64,000 nucleotides of DNA from an uncultured Bermanella sp. Its GTDB lineage: Bacteria > Pseudomonadota > Gammaproteobacteria > Pseudomonadales > Oceanobacteraceae. The notes beneath the pieces were generated by a model. The model searched no databases, was not told where the DNA came from, and worked only from the letters and a program-made list of their open reading frames with translations. Made by a program: the position numbers and the translations under genes. The DNA is taken from contig CAJXRF010000013.1 in NCBI GenBank assembly GCA_913058575.1, forward strand, positions 18,104 through 82,103, read 5' to 3'. Position 1 is the stretch's first letter, and the number at the start of each line of letters is the position of its first letter. This document shows positions 28,398 to 38,806 of the stretch, in pieces.

Positions 28398-31300
28398 TTA
28401 ATCACACCAAACTCGAGCATTTCTAAACATACGCATCCAGGCACCATCTTCATTCCATTCATCAGGGCAATGGCTATTTTGAACAGCACGGAATACACGC
28501 TCTGGATGAGGCATCATAATAGTAACCCGACCATCGGCAGCCGTTAAACCGGTAATGCCCTGTGCAGAGCCGTTGGGGTTGGCAGGATAGCTTTCAGTGG
28601 TGATTCCAAAGTTATCAACAAAACGAAGTGCCACATTTGCATTTTTATTCACGGCTTCTAAGTCAGCTGTATTTGCAAACTCAGCATGTCCTTCACCGTG
28701 GGCGATGGCGATTGGCATACGCGAACCTTCCATGCCTTTTAGCAATATAGAATCACTTGCCTGTACTTCTACCATGGCAACACGGGCTTCAAATTGCTCA
28801 GACTGGTTGCGCACAAAGTGCGGCCAATTCTGCGCGCCAGGAATAAGCTCGTGCAAGTTCGATAGCATCTGACAACCATTGCACACACCCAATGCAAACG
28901 TATCGCTGCGCTCAAAGAAATTTTTGAACTGCTCACGGGCAATATCATTAAACAATATAGATTTAGCCCAGCCTTCACCGGCCCCCAATACGTCACCGTA
29001 AGAGAAACCACCACAAGCCACAAGCCCACGGAATTTTTCAAGGGTTACCCGACCCGACAACACATCACTCATATGAACATCTTGCGTGGCAAAGCCTGCT
29101 TTATCAAAAGCCGCCGCCATTTCAATTTGACCATTCACCCCTTGCTCACGAAGGATAGCCACTTTAGGACGTTCTTTATTTGCAAATGGCAATGCTACGT
29201 CTTCATCTACGTTAAAGGTTAATTCAGCGTGTAAGCCTGGGTCATCGCTATCAAGCAAGCCATCATATTCTTGCTTAGCGCAATCTGCATTGTCACGCAG
29301 CGCTTGAATTTCATAAGAGGTACGCGACCATAAACGCTGCAAGTCAATGCGGGTTTCATTCAGTAACTCTGTGCCGTTCAAAGACACCCGCACGCTGTCA
29401 GCATCATTTAGACTGGCCACCACATGCGTGCAGTCATCAAGACCAGCCGCTTCTAATTGCATCATTACAAATTCAGTGTCGGCTTTGCGAATTTGAATCA
29501 CCGCGCCCAACTCTTCAGCAAATAAAGCAGGAATCACATCACTTTCATTTTTAGCAATAGCATCTAGGTTAATGTCTATCCCCACGTGACCTGCAAAACT
29601 CATTTCTGTTAACGTGGCCCACAAGCCACCGTCTGAGCGGTCGTGGTATGACAATAAAATATCATCTTGATTAAGACCTTGAATCACTGCAAAAAATGCC
29701 TTTAGATCTTCGCTATCGTCTACGTCAGGGGCAACATTTCCTAGCTGATCAAAAACTTGCGTTAAAGCAGATGCGCCTAAACGATTTTGGCCACGACCTA
29801 AATCAATTAACAAAAGATCGGTATCTTCATCATCGGCACGCAATTGAGGCGTCAGAGTTTTTGAAGCATCTGCCACAGGGGCAAATCCGGTTACCACCAA
29901 AGACATGGGGGAAGTGACTGTTTTTTCTTCCCCTGCTCTCTCGCTCCATTTGGTTTTCATAGACATGGAGTCTTTACCAACCGGAATGGTTAAACCCAAT
30001 TCAGGACATAATTCCATGCCCACCGCTTTCACGGTCTGGTAAAGCTTATCGTCTTCACCTGGGTGGCCTGCCGCACACATCCAGTTGGCAGAAAGCTTAA
30101 CGTTTTCTAATTTTTCAATGTTAGCAGCAGCAATGTTGGTTACCACTTCGCCCACCGCCATACGACCAGAGGCCGGTGCATTAATTAACGCCATAGGCGT
30201 ACGCTCACCCATGGCCATGGCTTCGCCATTTAAACCATCATACGAAGCTGTCGTGACTGCAACATCCGCAACAGGTACCTGCCAAGGACCAACAAATTGG
30301 TCCCGCGCCACCGTGCCAGTTATGGAGCGATCACCAATAGTAATTAAGAAGCTTTTGCTAGCGACACTTGGCAACTGCAATACACGATGTGCGGCATCTT
30401 TTAAAGTAATGCCATCAAGGTTCACAGCTGTTAGGTCTAAATCAAAGCTTTTCACATCGCGATGCATACGCGGCGCTTTACCTAGCAAAACTTGCAAAGG
30501 TAAATCGACTGGCTTATCACCAAAGTGACTATCTGAAACGGTTAAATGCTGCTCTTCGGTGGCTTCACCAATCACTGCAAATGGACAACGCTCACGATTA
30601 CAAATATTTTCAAACTGCGCCAAATTTTCAGGGGCTACCGACAAGACATAACGCTCTTGCGACTCGTTACACCAAATGGCTAACGGGCTCATGCCTGGTT
30701 CATCGTTTGGCACATTACGTAATTCAAAATTACCGCCGCGACCGGCATCGTTTACCAATTCAGGAAATGCATTTGATAAACCACCCGCACCTACGTCGTG
30801 AATAAACACAATAGGGTTTTGTTCGCCCATCTGCCAACAACGGTCAATCACTTCCTGACAACGGCGTTCCATTTCTGGATTACCACGTTGTACCGAGGCA
30901 AAATCTAAATCTGCATGACTATCACCAGTATCTACTGATGAAGCCGCACTGCCGCCTAGTCCAATTTGCATGGCTGGGCCGCCTAATACAATCAGCTTGC
31001 CTCCCACTGGAATTTCTTTTTTCTGAACATGTTCTTCACGAATATTACCGTACCCACCTGCAATCATGATGGGCTTGTGATAACCACGCACCTCATCACC
31101 TGCTTGTTCTTCAAAAGTACGGAAATACCCGCACAAGTTCGGTCGGCCAAATTCGTTATTAAAAGCCGCGCCACCAATAGGGCCATCTAGCATAATATCC
31201 AAGGCTGAAGCGATGCGCTCTGGCTTGCCGTAAGTACTTTCCCAAGGTTGGGTATAGCCTGGAATTTTTAAATCTGAAACCGTAAACCCAGTTAGGCCCG

Positions 31301-32288
31301 CTTTTGGTTTAGAACCAATACCTGTAGCGCCTTCATCGCGAATTTCACCACCAGACCCTGTGGCCGCACCTGAAAAAGGCGCAATGGCGGTTGGGTGGTT
31401 ATGGGTTTCCACCTTCATTAATATCGCCATCTGCTCTTGATGGTATGTGTATTCTTTACTTTCAGGGTTTGGAAAAAAACGACCCGCCACTGAGCCACGA
31501 ATAACCGAGGCGTTATCTTTATAAGCAGACAAAATATTTTCACTAAAACACTCGTAAGTGTTTTTGATCATTTGAAATAAAGATTTCTCTTGCGCTTGGC
31601 CGTCGATATCCCAGCTAGCATTGAATATTTTATGGCGACAGTGCTCAGAGTTTGCTTGTGCAAACATCATTAATTCGATGTCGTTAGGGTTACGACCTAG
31701 CTTTTTGTAATTTTCTACTAGGTAATCAATTTCATCATCAGCAAGCGCCAAACCTAACGCTTTATTGGCTTGTGCAAGCGTTGCAGCACCGCCGCTTAAA
31801 ATATCTACCTGAGTCATAGTCGAAGGCGACGCTGTGCTAAATAAAGCAGAAGCCGAATCGAAGTCGCTTAGAACAGTTTCAACCATGCGATCAAATAAGT
31901 GGACTTGAATGCCTTTTGTATCACTGGCACCACCCTCTTTTTCAGAAGAGGCCCAATACGCGACACCACGTTCAATACGCTTAATTTTTGTCAGGCCACA
32001 GTTTTTAGCAATGTCCGTAGCTTTAGAAGACCAAGGGCTAATGGTTCCCATACGAGGTACCACTAACATCATTGCAGTAGATGGTTGTTCGCTTTGAGCA
32101 ATCGGCCCATAACGCAAGATACGCTGCAGAACCTCAAGCTCATCTTTGGTGAGTTCTTCAGTGGTTTCTACAAAGTGAACAAATTCAGCGTACACAGAAG
32201 TGACGTCTGAATGAGTAAGTTGAATTTTTGCAAGCAGCTTTTCACGACGAAATGTGGAAAGTGCAGGAGCACCGGACAGTTTGAGCAT
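28398..32288 (-). CDS. purL: Phosphoribosylformylglycinamidine synthase (large form)
   Basis: A 1296-residue ATP- and glutamine-dependent enzyme of de novo purine synthesis. It converts FGAR to FGAM. The single-chain form has an N-terminal PurS-like domain (about 1-150), linker, two AIR-synthase-related halves ([35 protein letters not shown]), and a C-terminal class I glutaminase with nucleophile in [14 protein letters not shown] and the [10 protein letters not shown] histidine. The start [14 protein letters not shown] matches the family. It is divergent from mltF, the order seen in E. coli. A RutR-like palindrome lies 113 bases upstream. Confidence 0.98.
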   Translation of the reverse strand: MLKLSGAPALSTFRREKLLAKIQLTHSDVTSVYAEFVHFVETTEELTKDELEVLQRILRYGPIAQSEQPSTAMMLVVPRMGTISPWSSKATDIAKNCGLTKIKRIERGVAYWASSEKEGGASDTKGIQVHLFDRMVETVLSDFDSASALFSTASPSTMTQVDILSGGAATLAQANKALGLALADDEIDYLVENYKKLGRNPNDIELMMFAQANSEHCRHKIFNASWDIDGQAQEKSLFQMIKNTYECFSENILSAYKDNASVIRGSVAGRFFPNPESKEYTYHQEQMAILMKVETHNHPTAIAPFSGAATGSGGEIRDEGATGIGSKPKAGLTGFTVSDLKIPGYTQPWESTYGKPERIASALDIMLDGPIGGAAFNNEFGRPNLCGYFRTFEEQAGDEVRGYHKPIMIAGGYGNIREEHVQKKEIPVGGKLIVLGGPAMQIGLGGSAASSVDTGDSHADLDFASVQRGNPEMERRCQEVIDRCWQMGEQNPIVFIHDVGAGGLSNAFPELVNDAGRGGNFELRNVPNDEPGMSPLAIWCNESQERYVLSVAPENLAQFENICNRERCPFAVIGEATEEQHLTVSDSHFGDKPVDLPLQVLLGKAPRMHRDVKSFDLDLTAVNLDGITLKDAAHRVLQLPSVASKSFLITIGDRSITGTVARDQFVGPWQVPVADVAVTTASYDGLNGEAMAMGERTPMALINAPASGRMAVGEVVTNIAAANIEKLENVKLSANWMCAAGHPGEDDKLYQTVKAVGMELCPELGLTIPVGKDSMSMKTKWSERAGEEKTVTSPMSLVVTGFAPVADASKTLTPQLRADDEDTDLLLIDLGRGQNRLGASALTQVFDQLGNVAPDVDDSEDLKAFFAVIQGLNQDDILLSYHDRSDGGLWATLTEMSFAGHVGIDINLDAIAKNESDVIPALFAEELGAVIQIRKADTEFVMMQLEAAGLDDCTHVVASLNDADSVRVSLNGTELLNETRIDLQRLWSRTSYEIQALRDNADCAKQEYDGLLDSDDPGLHAELTFNVDEDVALPFANKERPKVAILREQGVNGQIEMAAAFDKAGFATQDVHMSDVLSGRVTLEKFRGLVACGGFSYGDVLGAGEGWAKSILFNDIAREQFKNFFERSDTFALGVCNGCQMLSNLHELIPGAQNWPHFVRNQSEQFEARVAMVEVQASDSILLKGMEGSRMPIAIAHGEGHAEFANTADLEAVNKNANVALRFVDNFGITTESYPANPNGSAQGITGLTAADGRVTIMMPHPERVFRAVQNSHCPDEWNEDGAWMRMFRNARVWCD

Positions 32289-32601
32289 AGCTGTTCAGCC
32301 TACAGATAGGGTGGTAAAAAAGAGGGCGTAATTCTAATGGAAAGCTCAGGCCGCCACCAGCACTTAACAGGGCAATACCAGTGATAATGTCAAGACTAAA
32401 TTGACCAATTGGTCAGTTTTAGACAAGAAGATAGGCTTATAACTAAATGATCTAAAAGAAGGCGAATCAACAACCACGGGGCTTGAGGGTTGATTGAGTG
32501 AAAAATGGCCTGTTTTGTCAGACAAATAGATTTGGTAGTTTGCTAATCAGCTAATAAAATATGATGCAGTTCACAATACTGCCGAATCTGAGGGGGGATA
32601 G
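32289..32601. other. Divergent purL/mltF control region
   Basis: A 313-base gap with a TTGACA box and a TGACCAATTGGTCA palindrome on the purL side. No mltF promoter is convincing; its ribosome site is GAGGGGGG at 32590-32597. Confidence 0.6.
32388..32416 (-). promoter_or_regulatory. Palindromic TetR-type operator beside purL -35 box
   Basis: TTGACCAATTGGTCAG (32401-32416) holds a perfect 14-bp palindrome and differs at one position from the E. coli RutR consensus TTGACCANNTGGTCAA. A consensus TTGACA (minus strand, 32388-32393) lies 7 bases away toward purL; the matching -10 is weak. Other TetR-family proteins bind similar sites, so the regulator is not fixed. Confidence 0.55.
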
Positions 32602-34068
32602 ATGCAGCATTTTCACGTTTCAAAGCAACAATGGCTCATCAAGCTCTTCTTTGCACTATGTCTATTAGCCGTGGTTTTAATATTGGCCATTGGCTCGGGC
32701 AATAAGCACCAGTATAAAGATGTAATTGAAAGTGGTGTTTTAAAGATTATCACTCGTAATAGCCCAACCACCTATTTCCAAGACCGAGATCAAATCTCTG
32801 GCTTCGAATATGAATTAGCACAAAAATTTGCCGACTACTTAGGTGTTGAACTGCAAGTTCAGGTAGCCGACAGCCTAGAAGATTTAATTACTGAAGTTCA
32901 ATCAGGCAATGTGGCCCTTGCCGCAGCTGGCTTAACGATAACGGATCAACGCCAGTCACGTGTAACTTTTGCCGATAGCTATATGGATGTGACACAACAG
33001 CTTATATATCGCAGTGATCGTAAAAAACCTAAAAGCCTAGAAGCCTTGTTAAATAGCACTCTGGTGGTCACTGCTCACTCTAGCCATGCTCAGTCTTTGC
33101 TTCATTTGCAGAAAACGTCCATGCCGCAACTTACTTGGATCGAAAGAGACGATGCGGAAGTAAGTGAACTTGTACAAATGGTTGAAAATGGCGAAATTGA
33201 TTTCACCATTGTCGACAGTAACGAATTTAATGCGTTGTCAGGATTTTACCCTAGAGTGAAAGCCGCCTTTAATGTTAGCGAGCCAGAACAGTTGGCTTGG
33301 GCCTTTGCCAAATTTAGTGACAACAGCTTATTGGAAGAAGCCCGTGAATTCTTTTCGCTTATGCGCGAAACCGGTTTACTGGCTCAACTTCAAGAGCGTT
33401 ATTACGGTCACTTGAATCAATTTGATAACGTCGGCACGCTTACCTTTTTACGCCAAGCCGATGAGCGCCTAAGTAAATACCAACCCTTATTTGAAAAGTC
33501 AGCAAAAGAACATGAACTTGACTGGCGCTTGTTAGCTTCAATTGGTTATCAAGAAAGTCACTGGAGAGCCTTAGCAAGATCTAGAACCGGTGTCAGGGGG
33601 TTAATGATGTTAACACTTACCACCGCGAAAGAAGTGGGCATTAAAAACCGCCTAAACGCTGAACAAAGTATCACTGGCGGCAGTGCTTATTTCGCCAAGC
33701 TTAAAAAGCGCTTTAAAAAGATTAATGAACCAGACAGAACTTGGTTAGCGTTAGCAGCCTACAATGTAGGGGCAGGGCATGTTCGCGATGCTCAAAAGAT
33801 TACGGAAAGCCAAGGCGGTGACCCTGATCGTTGGATGGATGTTAAAGAACGTTTACCATTGCTGACCAAGAAAAAATATTATAAGAACACTCAATACGGC
33901 TATGCCCGTGGTTATGAGCCAGTTAACTACGTGCAAAACATACGTAAGTTTTACGACCTGTTAGTTTGGCGCGACCAACCTGAGCCGGTTTACACCATGG
34001 TGGGCAAAGACACTATCTTTACTGCCAGCTCAGACTACAAAATGATTCCACCGCTTACGGTTAACTAA
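32602..34068 (+). CDS. mltF: Membrane-bound lytic murein transglycosylase F
   Basis: A 488-residue outer-membrane-associated peptidoglycan lyase. A hydrophobic N-terminal anchor (12-31) is followed by a solute-binding-like regulatory domain (about 43-270, GVLKIITRNSPTTYF and AAAGLTITDQRQSRVTF) and the SLT catalytic domain (about 295-450) with catalytic E318 in ASIGYQESHW, then RTGVRGLMMLTLTTAKEVGI and AAYNVGAGHV. The two-domain layout is diagnostic of MltF. It is divergent from purL and convergent with tadA; a hairpin at 34081-34113 lies between the convergent genes. Confidence 0.95.
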   Translation: MQHFHVSKQQWLIKLFFALCLLAVVLILAIGSGNKHQYKDVIESGVLKIITRNSPTTYFQDRDQISGFEYELAQKFADYLGVELQVQVADSLEDLITEVQSGNVALAAAGLTITDQRQSRVTFADSYMDVTQQLIYRSDRKKPKSLEALLNSTLVVTAHSSHAQSLLHLQKTSMPQLTWIERDDAEVSELVQMVENGEIDFTIVDSNEFNALSGFYPRVKAAFNVSEPEQLAWAFAKFSDNSLLEEAREFFSLMRETGLLAQLQERYYGHLNQFDNVGTLTFLRQADERLSKYQPLFEKSAKEHELDWRLLASIGYQESHWRALARSRTGVRGLMMLTLTTAKEVGIKNRLNAEQSITGGSAYFAKLKKRFKKINEPDRTWLALAAYNVGAGHVRDAQKITESQGGDPDRWMDVKERLPLLTKKKYYKNTQYGYARGYEPVNYVQNIRKFYDLLVWRDQPEPVYTMVGKDTIFTASSDYKMIPPLTVN

Positions 34069-34167
34069 ATTCTTTAAAACCACCCTAAAATTACAGAAGC
34101 AAATTCTAGGGTGTGAATATAGTCAGCTTATTTAGCCGAGCAACTGCAGCAGCTAAATTTCAACACC

Positions 34168-34728
34168 CTATTCTGGCGCACCTTTCAACAAAGCCTCACG
34201 AGCCTCCTTCTTTAATTGCTTTTTTTGAGCGCGGCGCATTTTAAAAAAGTCTTGTATGATTTTTACACTTTGTTCTTCCAATATTCCGCTTATCACTTCA
34301 ACCTCATGGTTAAAATAAGGTTGCTTAAACGCTTCCATTTGAGAACACACCACACCCGCTTTAGGTTCAAGTGCAGCAAAAATAACTCGCTTAATACGGG
34401 CATGAACAATGGCACCACTGCACATGGTGCAAGGCTCTACGGTGACGTATAAATCGGCATCTACTAATCGGTAATTTTCAATTCTCTTTGCTGCGTCTCT
34501 TAAGGCCATTACTTCCGCATGGGCACAAGGGTCATGGCTTGATATGGGCTGGTTGAAACCACGCCCAATGATTTCACCATTTAACACCACCACTGCTCCC
34601 ACAGGCACTTCCATTAAAGTCGCCGCTTTTTGAGCTTCTATAATCGCCTCGGCCATGAAAATTTCATGGCCGTGTTGGGTAGCGTCTTGAGCTTGTAAAT
34701 TGTCTATGGGCGGTTGAGTGTTTTTCAA
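34168..34728 (-). CDS. tadA: tRNA-specific adenosine deaminase TadA
   Basis: A 186-residue zinc enzyme that deaminates wobble A34 of tRNA-Arg(ACG) to inosine. The zinc ligands and proton shuttle are H70 and E72 in PCAHAEVMALRDAA and C100 and C103 in VEPCTMCSGAIVHARI. The frame starts with TTG at 34728. The next ATG (34656) would cut residues that align with the E. coli N-terminus (HEIFM with HEYWM), so the longer form is kept. It is about 20 residues longer than E. coli TadA, and a basic tail follows the core. Confidence 0.94.
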   Translation of the reverse strand: MKNTQPPIDNLQAQDATQHGHEIFMAEAIIEAQKAATLMEVPVGAVVVLNGEIIGRGFNQPISSHDPCAHAEVMALRDAAKRIENYRLVDADLYVTVEPCTMCSGAIVHARIKRVIFAALEPKAGVVCSQMEAFKQPYFNHEVEVISGILEEQSVKIIQDFFKMRRAQKKQLKKEAREALLKGAPE

Positions 34729-34752
34729 AAATAAATCACTTAAATAATAATG

Positions 34753-35733
34753 TTATTGCCAAGCCATGCTAAAAGGCACTTGGGATTCATGCCAAAATTG
34801 CATCAAACGCTGTGCGGTTTTTTCAGGCACTTCCACCATAGGGGCATGACCTACATTAGGCCACACCTCTACTTCTACATTTGGCATGTATTGAAAAAAT
34901 TTATCCACACTGGAAACATGCAGCACTCTATCTTCCTCGCCCCATAATACTAAACTCGGCACATTAAGATTTTCAAACACATGCTGAAAGCCACCTGAAT
35001 ATTTTGCCGCTTCAGCTTCCTTGCTAATCTGTTGGAAAATATGGTCATTGGCCTGCTCTTTACTTATGGCTTTACGAGCTAACACGTTAGTGGCTGGCCA
35101 AGGTAAAAATGGCACCTGTTCCATGGCAAAATTCATGAGCACTTCCATATCATCAGGACTTCTGACAATAAGCGGGTTTTTCTGATTGGCTTGCATAATA
35201 TGTTGCAGCTCACTGGGTGTGTCACCATAAAAACCCACCGCATCCACTAAAGCTAAGCTTTTTACTCGTGCAGGATGACGATAAGCATACAAAGCGCTGA
35301 TGCCGCCCCCCATGCTATTGCCCACTAGGTGAAAGCTTTTTAATCCTAGCGCATCAATAAATTCAGCTAAACGGCGGCTTTGCTTATCAAAACCATATTG
35401 CGCGTTTTCATCAAAGCTACTGTCACCATGACCGGGTAAATCAGGGGCAATCACATGAAAGCCGTGAAGCTTTTGTGTCATACGTGTCCAATTGTCTTTG
35501 TCGGCGCCAAAACCGTGTACCAACACAACTACAGGAAGCTCTGGTGCATCTTTATCAGTGCTGGATTCTAAATAGACCCAAGAATGGTCGGAGAGCTGTA
35601 TTTGTTTTTCTTCAAATCCAGCCATGGAGCGCTCAACACCTAACCCCATTTCAAATATCGAATTCTCAAAACTGGCGCAACCGAATAAACTGGTGAATAA
35701 ACTGAGGGTGAGTAGTATTTTTATTATTTTCAT
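34753..35733 (-). CDS. Alpha/beta hydrolase lipoprotein
   Basis: A 326-residue lipoprotein with signal peptide MKIIKILLTLSLFTSLFGC (C19 lipidated). The hydrolase fold shows the oxyanion loop VVLVHGFGADKDNWT, nucleophile serine in LVGNSMGGGISALYAY, acid in VLWGEEDRVLHV and histidine in WPNVGHAPMVEVPE. The substrate is unknown; lipase or esterase is likely. The start at 35733 has AAGGAGCATTC before ATG, better than the upstream TTG at 35754. It is downstream of the vWFA gene and 24 bases before tadA. Confidence 0.86.
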   Translation of the reverse strand: MKIIKILLTLSLFTSLFGCASFENSIFEMGLGVERSMAGFEEKQIQLSDHSWVYLESSTDKDAPELPVVVLVHGFGADKDNWTRMTQKLHGFHVIAPDLPGHGDSSFDENAQYGFDKQSRRLAEFIDALGLKSFHLVGNSMGGGISALYAYRHPARVKSLALVDAVGFYGDTPSELQHIMQANQKNPLIVRSPDDMEVLMNFAMEQVPFLPWPATNVLARKAISKEQANDHIFQQISKEAEAAKYSGGFQHVFENLNVPSLVLWGEEDRVLHVSSVDKFFQYMPNVEVEVWPNVGHAPMVEVPEKTAQRLMQFWHESQVPFSMAWQ

Positions 35734-35844
35734 GAATGCTCCTTTAGCTGGCAAAGGTTAGCGAGAGTTGCGGTATCAAGCAATAGAGAGCACTGGAATC
35801 CTGCTACAAATTTACTGATGTCCACTTTTCACAACAAACTGAAC

Positions 35845-35876
35845 GTGGCCGACTTAATATTTATTAAATCGGCCAC
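35845..35876. terminator. Hairpin downstream of vWFA gene
   Basis: Arms GTGGCCGACTTAATA (35845-35859) and TATTAAATCGGCCAC (35862-35876) pair over 15 bp with one mismatch. There is no T-run on the minus strand side, so its terminator role is uncertain. Confidence 0.5.
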
Positions 35877-35919
35877 AAAAGTTAAGCAGATCGCTAGGTA
35901 TTCATGAAACCCAATTCAG

Positions 35920-38031
35920 TTAACTCATTAACTTAGTCAATCTTCTGCGGGAATATAAAACCAACACCAGTAACAACGCCCAGCGTCCATCAATGGCACC
36001 ACTGCCACCAGACAAATTAGATCTTGGTTGGCTCAACACAGGGTGACTAGCCGCTTGGTTATGGTTTTGAATGCCTCTAGCAGCGCGCGCCTTGCTTGCC
36101 AACTGTTCTGTTTCAATACGTTGTTTGTTAGTGCGTTCAATACCGTATTGCTTGAACTGAGCCTCTTCTAATACCAGCATGGAAGTGTAAGGGGTGACCA
36201 ATCCATATTGCTTTGCCAAGTCCACCACTGCGTCCTTTCGATCTGCACTTTCACCAAACGCCATTTGCTCATTCATAACAGCTTGAATTTGAGAATAGGC
36301 CCATAGACGTTCTATTTCAGGAAAGTCTTGGTTTACTTCGGGCAAGATCACTGGAATTTTGTATTCTACTTTTTCACCATTGCGCTTAGCTGTTACCACT
36401 AGCTCGCCTTTTCCTGCTTTCCAATAGTGGGCGAACAACTGCAATTGTTGGCCGCGGTACAAACTGCCCATGTTATTTGGCTGAACATCGGTTACTTCAA
36501 TACCATTAAACTCAACCTTCACATCTCGCAATGCTTCATGAGACACCTTAGATGCGGCTTTCTCTAACTGCCCCAATATGTCGTCGCTGTTGGAAACTGA
36601 AATAGCAAAACCATTAGAGGCAACACTCATGGCTTTTAATAAAGGTCGGTTCGCGCTGTTACCCATAATAAAAGTAAATAGACGAATATCTTTTTTATCT
36701 AAGATCTTTAAAAAGGCTTTTTGATTGGTTTCCCCCACGTTGGCCACGCCATCTGTTACTAACCAAATGGCCGAAGTTCGGTCTGCATCTAAATCACTTA
36801 AACTGGTACGTATACCTGCCATTAAGTTAGTACCACCATCAGGAGTGACGTTATCGAGTTTATTTGCAAGCAATGACAAATTTTCTTGAGTGGCTTGTAA
36901 AAATCCCCCACTTAAATTCACAACACCTTGGTTAAATAAAATAATACGCACTCTATCCTGGGGATTAAATTTTTCTAACCCGCGCTTAACGCCCTCCACA
37001 AGAGTATGAAATTTTCCAGACATGGAGCCGGATATATCCAACACCAAACTCCAATCAGTGCCTGTTTGAATTACGCCTAAATCATCATTAGGAGTCAGGG
37101 TCATCATCACGGTTCCAGTGGCGTTTTTAGCACTTTTATAAGTCACTACATCTAATGCCCCCGGTGTGCCTTCTTCTAAACGCCAATAAAACACTATGTC
37201 TTTATCAAGGTTAAAAGCGCTATTTTTCGGGGCTTTTATGGTCTTTTGAAAAGTAGTTTCATTGTGCTCATTGGCAGCTGAAGCAACCGCCACTTGTTCA
37301 CCTAATTGCGAATCACTGGCAAGCGCAGCGCTACTGGATATTTGTGCTCGCCACGTTTGTGCACTTATTTGCTGGGTCTTACCAGATGGGTGATTAGGCA
37401 ATCTGACGGCATCCACCGTAAAGCCACTATTGAGCTCTAGATTAAAATCAAATTTTTGTTCAACGACACTCTTTTGCGTCCAAAAATGGGTTTGCTCGGT
37501 ATCGGTACCGCCCTCTTCTAATGGGTACACATAACGACCAATGCCGTGATCCACTTCTATGGCTTGCCAGTACACCAACTTAACTTGTGCATTTTCACCT
37601 GGCTGTAAGTTGGCCACTTTAATATCAAAATGCTGATACCCCTGCTGCTCGGTCACAGCAACTTTTCTGCCCGACTGTTTTTCAGCTTGGTAAATCTGCT
37701 GGGCACGTTCTTTTTCTACCACCTCACCATGGATGGCCTGACCGTGAACCCAATAAGTAAATTGCCCGACGGCAGCGTTTTCAGGCACGGGAAAGCGGTA
37801 TTGTGCATCAAGAACTGTCTTAGCCGGATTTGAAAATACCTGCTCTACAGTGGTCATTGCATAACCATCGGCTATTTTTACATTCACCTGCTGTGAGATA
37901 ATTTGTAGCGATTCATTACCTCCTACTGGGGTTAATAGACCTGCTGCACCAGATACGCTGCTCACAAGAGCCGTTGAGGCGGCTACTAGCCATTTAAACC
38001 CTCTACTCACTAAACTCATTTCCTTTTTCAT
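35920..38031 (-). CDS. VIT and vWFA domain protein with GlyGly-CTERM-like tail
   Basis: A 703-residue exported protein. Signal peptide about 1-30, VIT domain (about 35-165, EQVFSNPAKTVLDAQYRFPVPENAAVGQF is typical of inter-alpha-trypsin inhibitor heavy chains), then a vWFA domain with MIDAS motif DISGSMSG at about 330 and later DGGTNLMAG and TDGVANVGE. The C-terminus GGSGAIDGRWALLLVLVLYSRRR matches a sorting tail. It is close to the marine proteobacterial sortase-target family, but no sortase gene is nearby and the tail is GlyGly-like. The ATG at 38031 is preferred to a GTG at 38043. It is divergent from the TetR gene across the operator array. Confidence 0.82.
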   Translation of the reverse strand: MKKEMSLVSRGFKWLVAASTALVSSVSGAAGLLTPVGGNESLQIISQQVNVKIADGYAMTTVEQVFSNPAKTVLDAQYRFPVPENAAVGQFTYWVHGQAIHGEVVEKERAQQIYQAEKQSGRKVAVTEQQGYQHFDIKVANLQPGENAQVKLVYWQAIEVDHGIGRYVYPLEEGGTDTEQTHFWTQKSVVEQKFDFNLELNSGFTVDAVRLPNHPSGKTQQISAQTWRAQISSSAALASDSQLGEQVAVASAANEHNETTFQKTIKAPKNSAFNLDKDIVFYWRLEEGTPGALDVVTYKSAKNATGTVMMTLTPNDDLGVIQTGTDWSLVLDISGSMSGKFHTLVEGVKRGLEKFNPQDRVRIILFNQGVVNLSGGFLQATQENLSLLANKLDNVTPDGGTNLMAGIRTSLSDLDADRTSAIWLVTDGVANVGETNQKAFLKILDKKDIRLFTFIMGNSANRPLLKAMSVASNGFAISVSNSDDILGQLEKAASKVSHEALRDVKVEFNGIEVTDVQPNNMGSLYRGQQLQLFAHYWKAGKGELVVTAKRNGEKVEYKIPVILPEVNQDFPEIERLWAYSQIQAVMNEQMAFGESADRKDAVVDLAKQYGLVTPYTSMLVLEEAQFKQYGIERTNKQRIETEQLASKARAARGIQNHNQAASHPVLSQPRSNLSGGSGAIDGRWALLLVLVLYSRRRLTKLMS

Positions 38032-38050
38032 GTAGATTCCCACCTTTAAT

Positions 38051-38176
38051 TAAACACCGTTCAAAATAAAGTTAAAATAATAGACACCGTTCAAAATAAA
38101 GGTATTATTGTGAACAGCGTTCAGAATAATACCGAACAAACTCATGAAGTCAATAATTTTAAACGGTGTTCAAAAT
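38051..38176. promoter_or_regulatory. Four-copy operator array for the divergent TetR regulator
   Basis: Four related 17-mers: TAAACACCGTTCAAAAT (38051-38067), TAGACACCGTTCAAAAT (38081-38097), TGAACAGCGTTCAGAAT (38111-38127) and TAAACGGTGTTCAAAAT (38160-38176). The core is the imperfect palindrome TGAAC-NNN-GTTCA. The first three are spaced exactly 30 bp; the fourth abuts the tetR ATG. The array fills the whole intergenic region, so both flanking transcripts are likely repressed. Confidence 0.72.
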
Positions 38177-38806
38177 ATGGCGAGACGTAAAGATCACTCC
38201 CCTGAAGAGCTTAAGGCCTTAGTTATTGGTGCCGTCTTAGGCTTTTTACAGAATGAACCCGCTAAAAAGCTTAGTCTTAGACAGCTTGCAAAAATGGTAG
38301 GGTACTCACCTGGCACCCTTATCAACCTCTTTGGAAGTTATGCACACCTCATTTTGGCGGCCAATGCAGCCACCCTAGACCTTATCGCCGATAAGCTCAG
38401 CAAGGCTTTGGTAAACACCCAAAATCCTCAAGACCAGCTATCTGTGATTGCCCTTGAGTACTTAAACTTTGCCAAACAACACCCTTTTCAGTGGCAGATT
38501 TTATTTGAGCATCACCTAGCAGAGGAGGATGAGGTACCCCATTGGCAACTAAGCCGCATAGACGGTTTGTTTACCCTCATTGAAAAATGCTTAGAACAAT
38601 TAAACCCGCATTCGCAAAATGATGAACGCCATAAAGCCTCTAGGGTCATTTGGGCTGCGGTTCATGGCATTTGCATGTTAGAAGTGGATAACAAATTGTT
38701 TGCACAAGACTCGGTTACAGGTGAAAGTATGATCAATTCGCTATTGAGCCATTATTTAGGTTCGTGGAAAATATCTAATCAGCATCAAGGAGATGATCAA
38801 CAATGA
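38177..38806 (+). CDS. TetR family transcriptional regulator
   Basis: A 209-residue repressor. The N-terminal DNA-binding domain (about 8-60) has helix-turn-helix KLSLRQLAKMVGYSPGTLINLF. The C-terminal ligand domain has the EEHHLAEEDEVPHW-type and SRVIWAAVHGICMLE segments seen in TetR proteins of this class. The frame is open from an ATG at 38144, which would place one operator copy inside the gene; the ATG at 38177 begins MARRKDHSPEEL like relatives and is chosen. Its stop overlaps the next ATG (ATGA), so the two genes are translationally coupled. It probably autoregulates. Confidence 0.88.
   Translation: MARRKDHSPEELKALVIGAVLGFLQNEPAKKLSLRQLAKMVGYSPGTLINLFGSYAHLILAANAATLDLIADKLSKALVNTQNPQDQLSVIALEYLNFAKQHPFQWQILFEHHLAEEDEVPHWQLSRIDGLFTLIEKCLEQLNPHSQNDERHKASRVIWAAVHGICMLEVDNKLFAQDSVTGESMINSLLSHYLGSWKISNQHQGDDQQ

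Noticed and set aside
38051..38127. Iterons of a replication origin
   Set aside because: The 30-bp spacing is iteron-like, but there is no Rep gene; the sites match a palindromic TetR core and flank a tetR gene.
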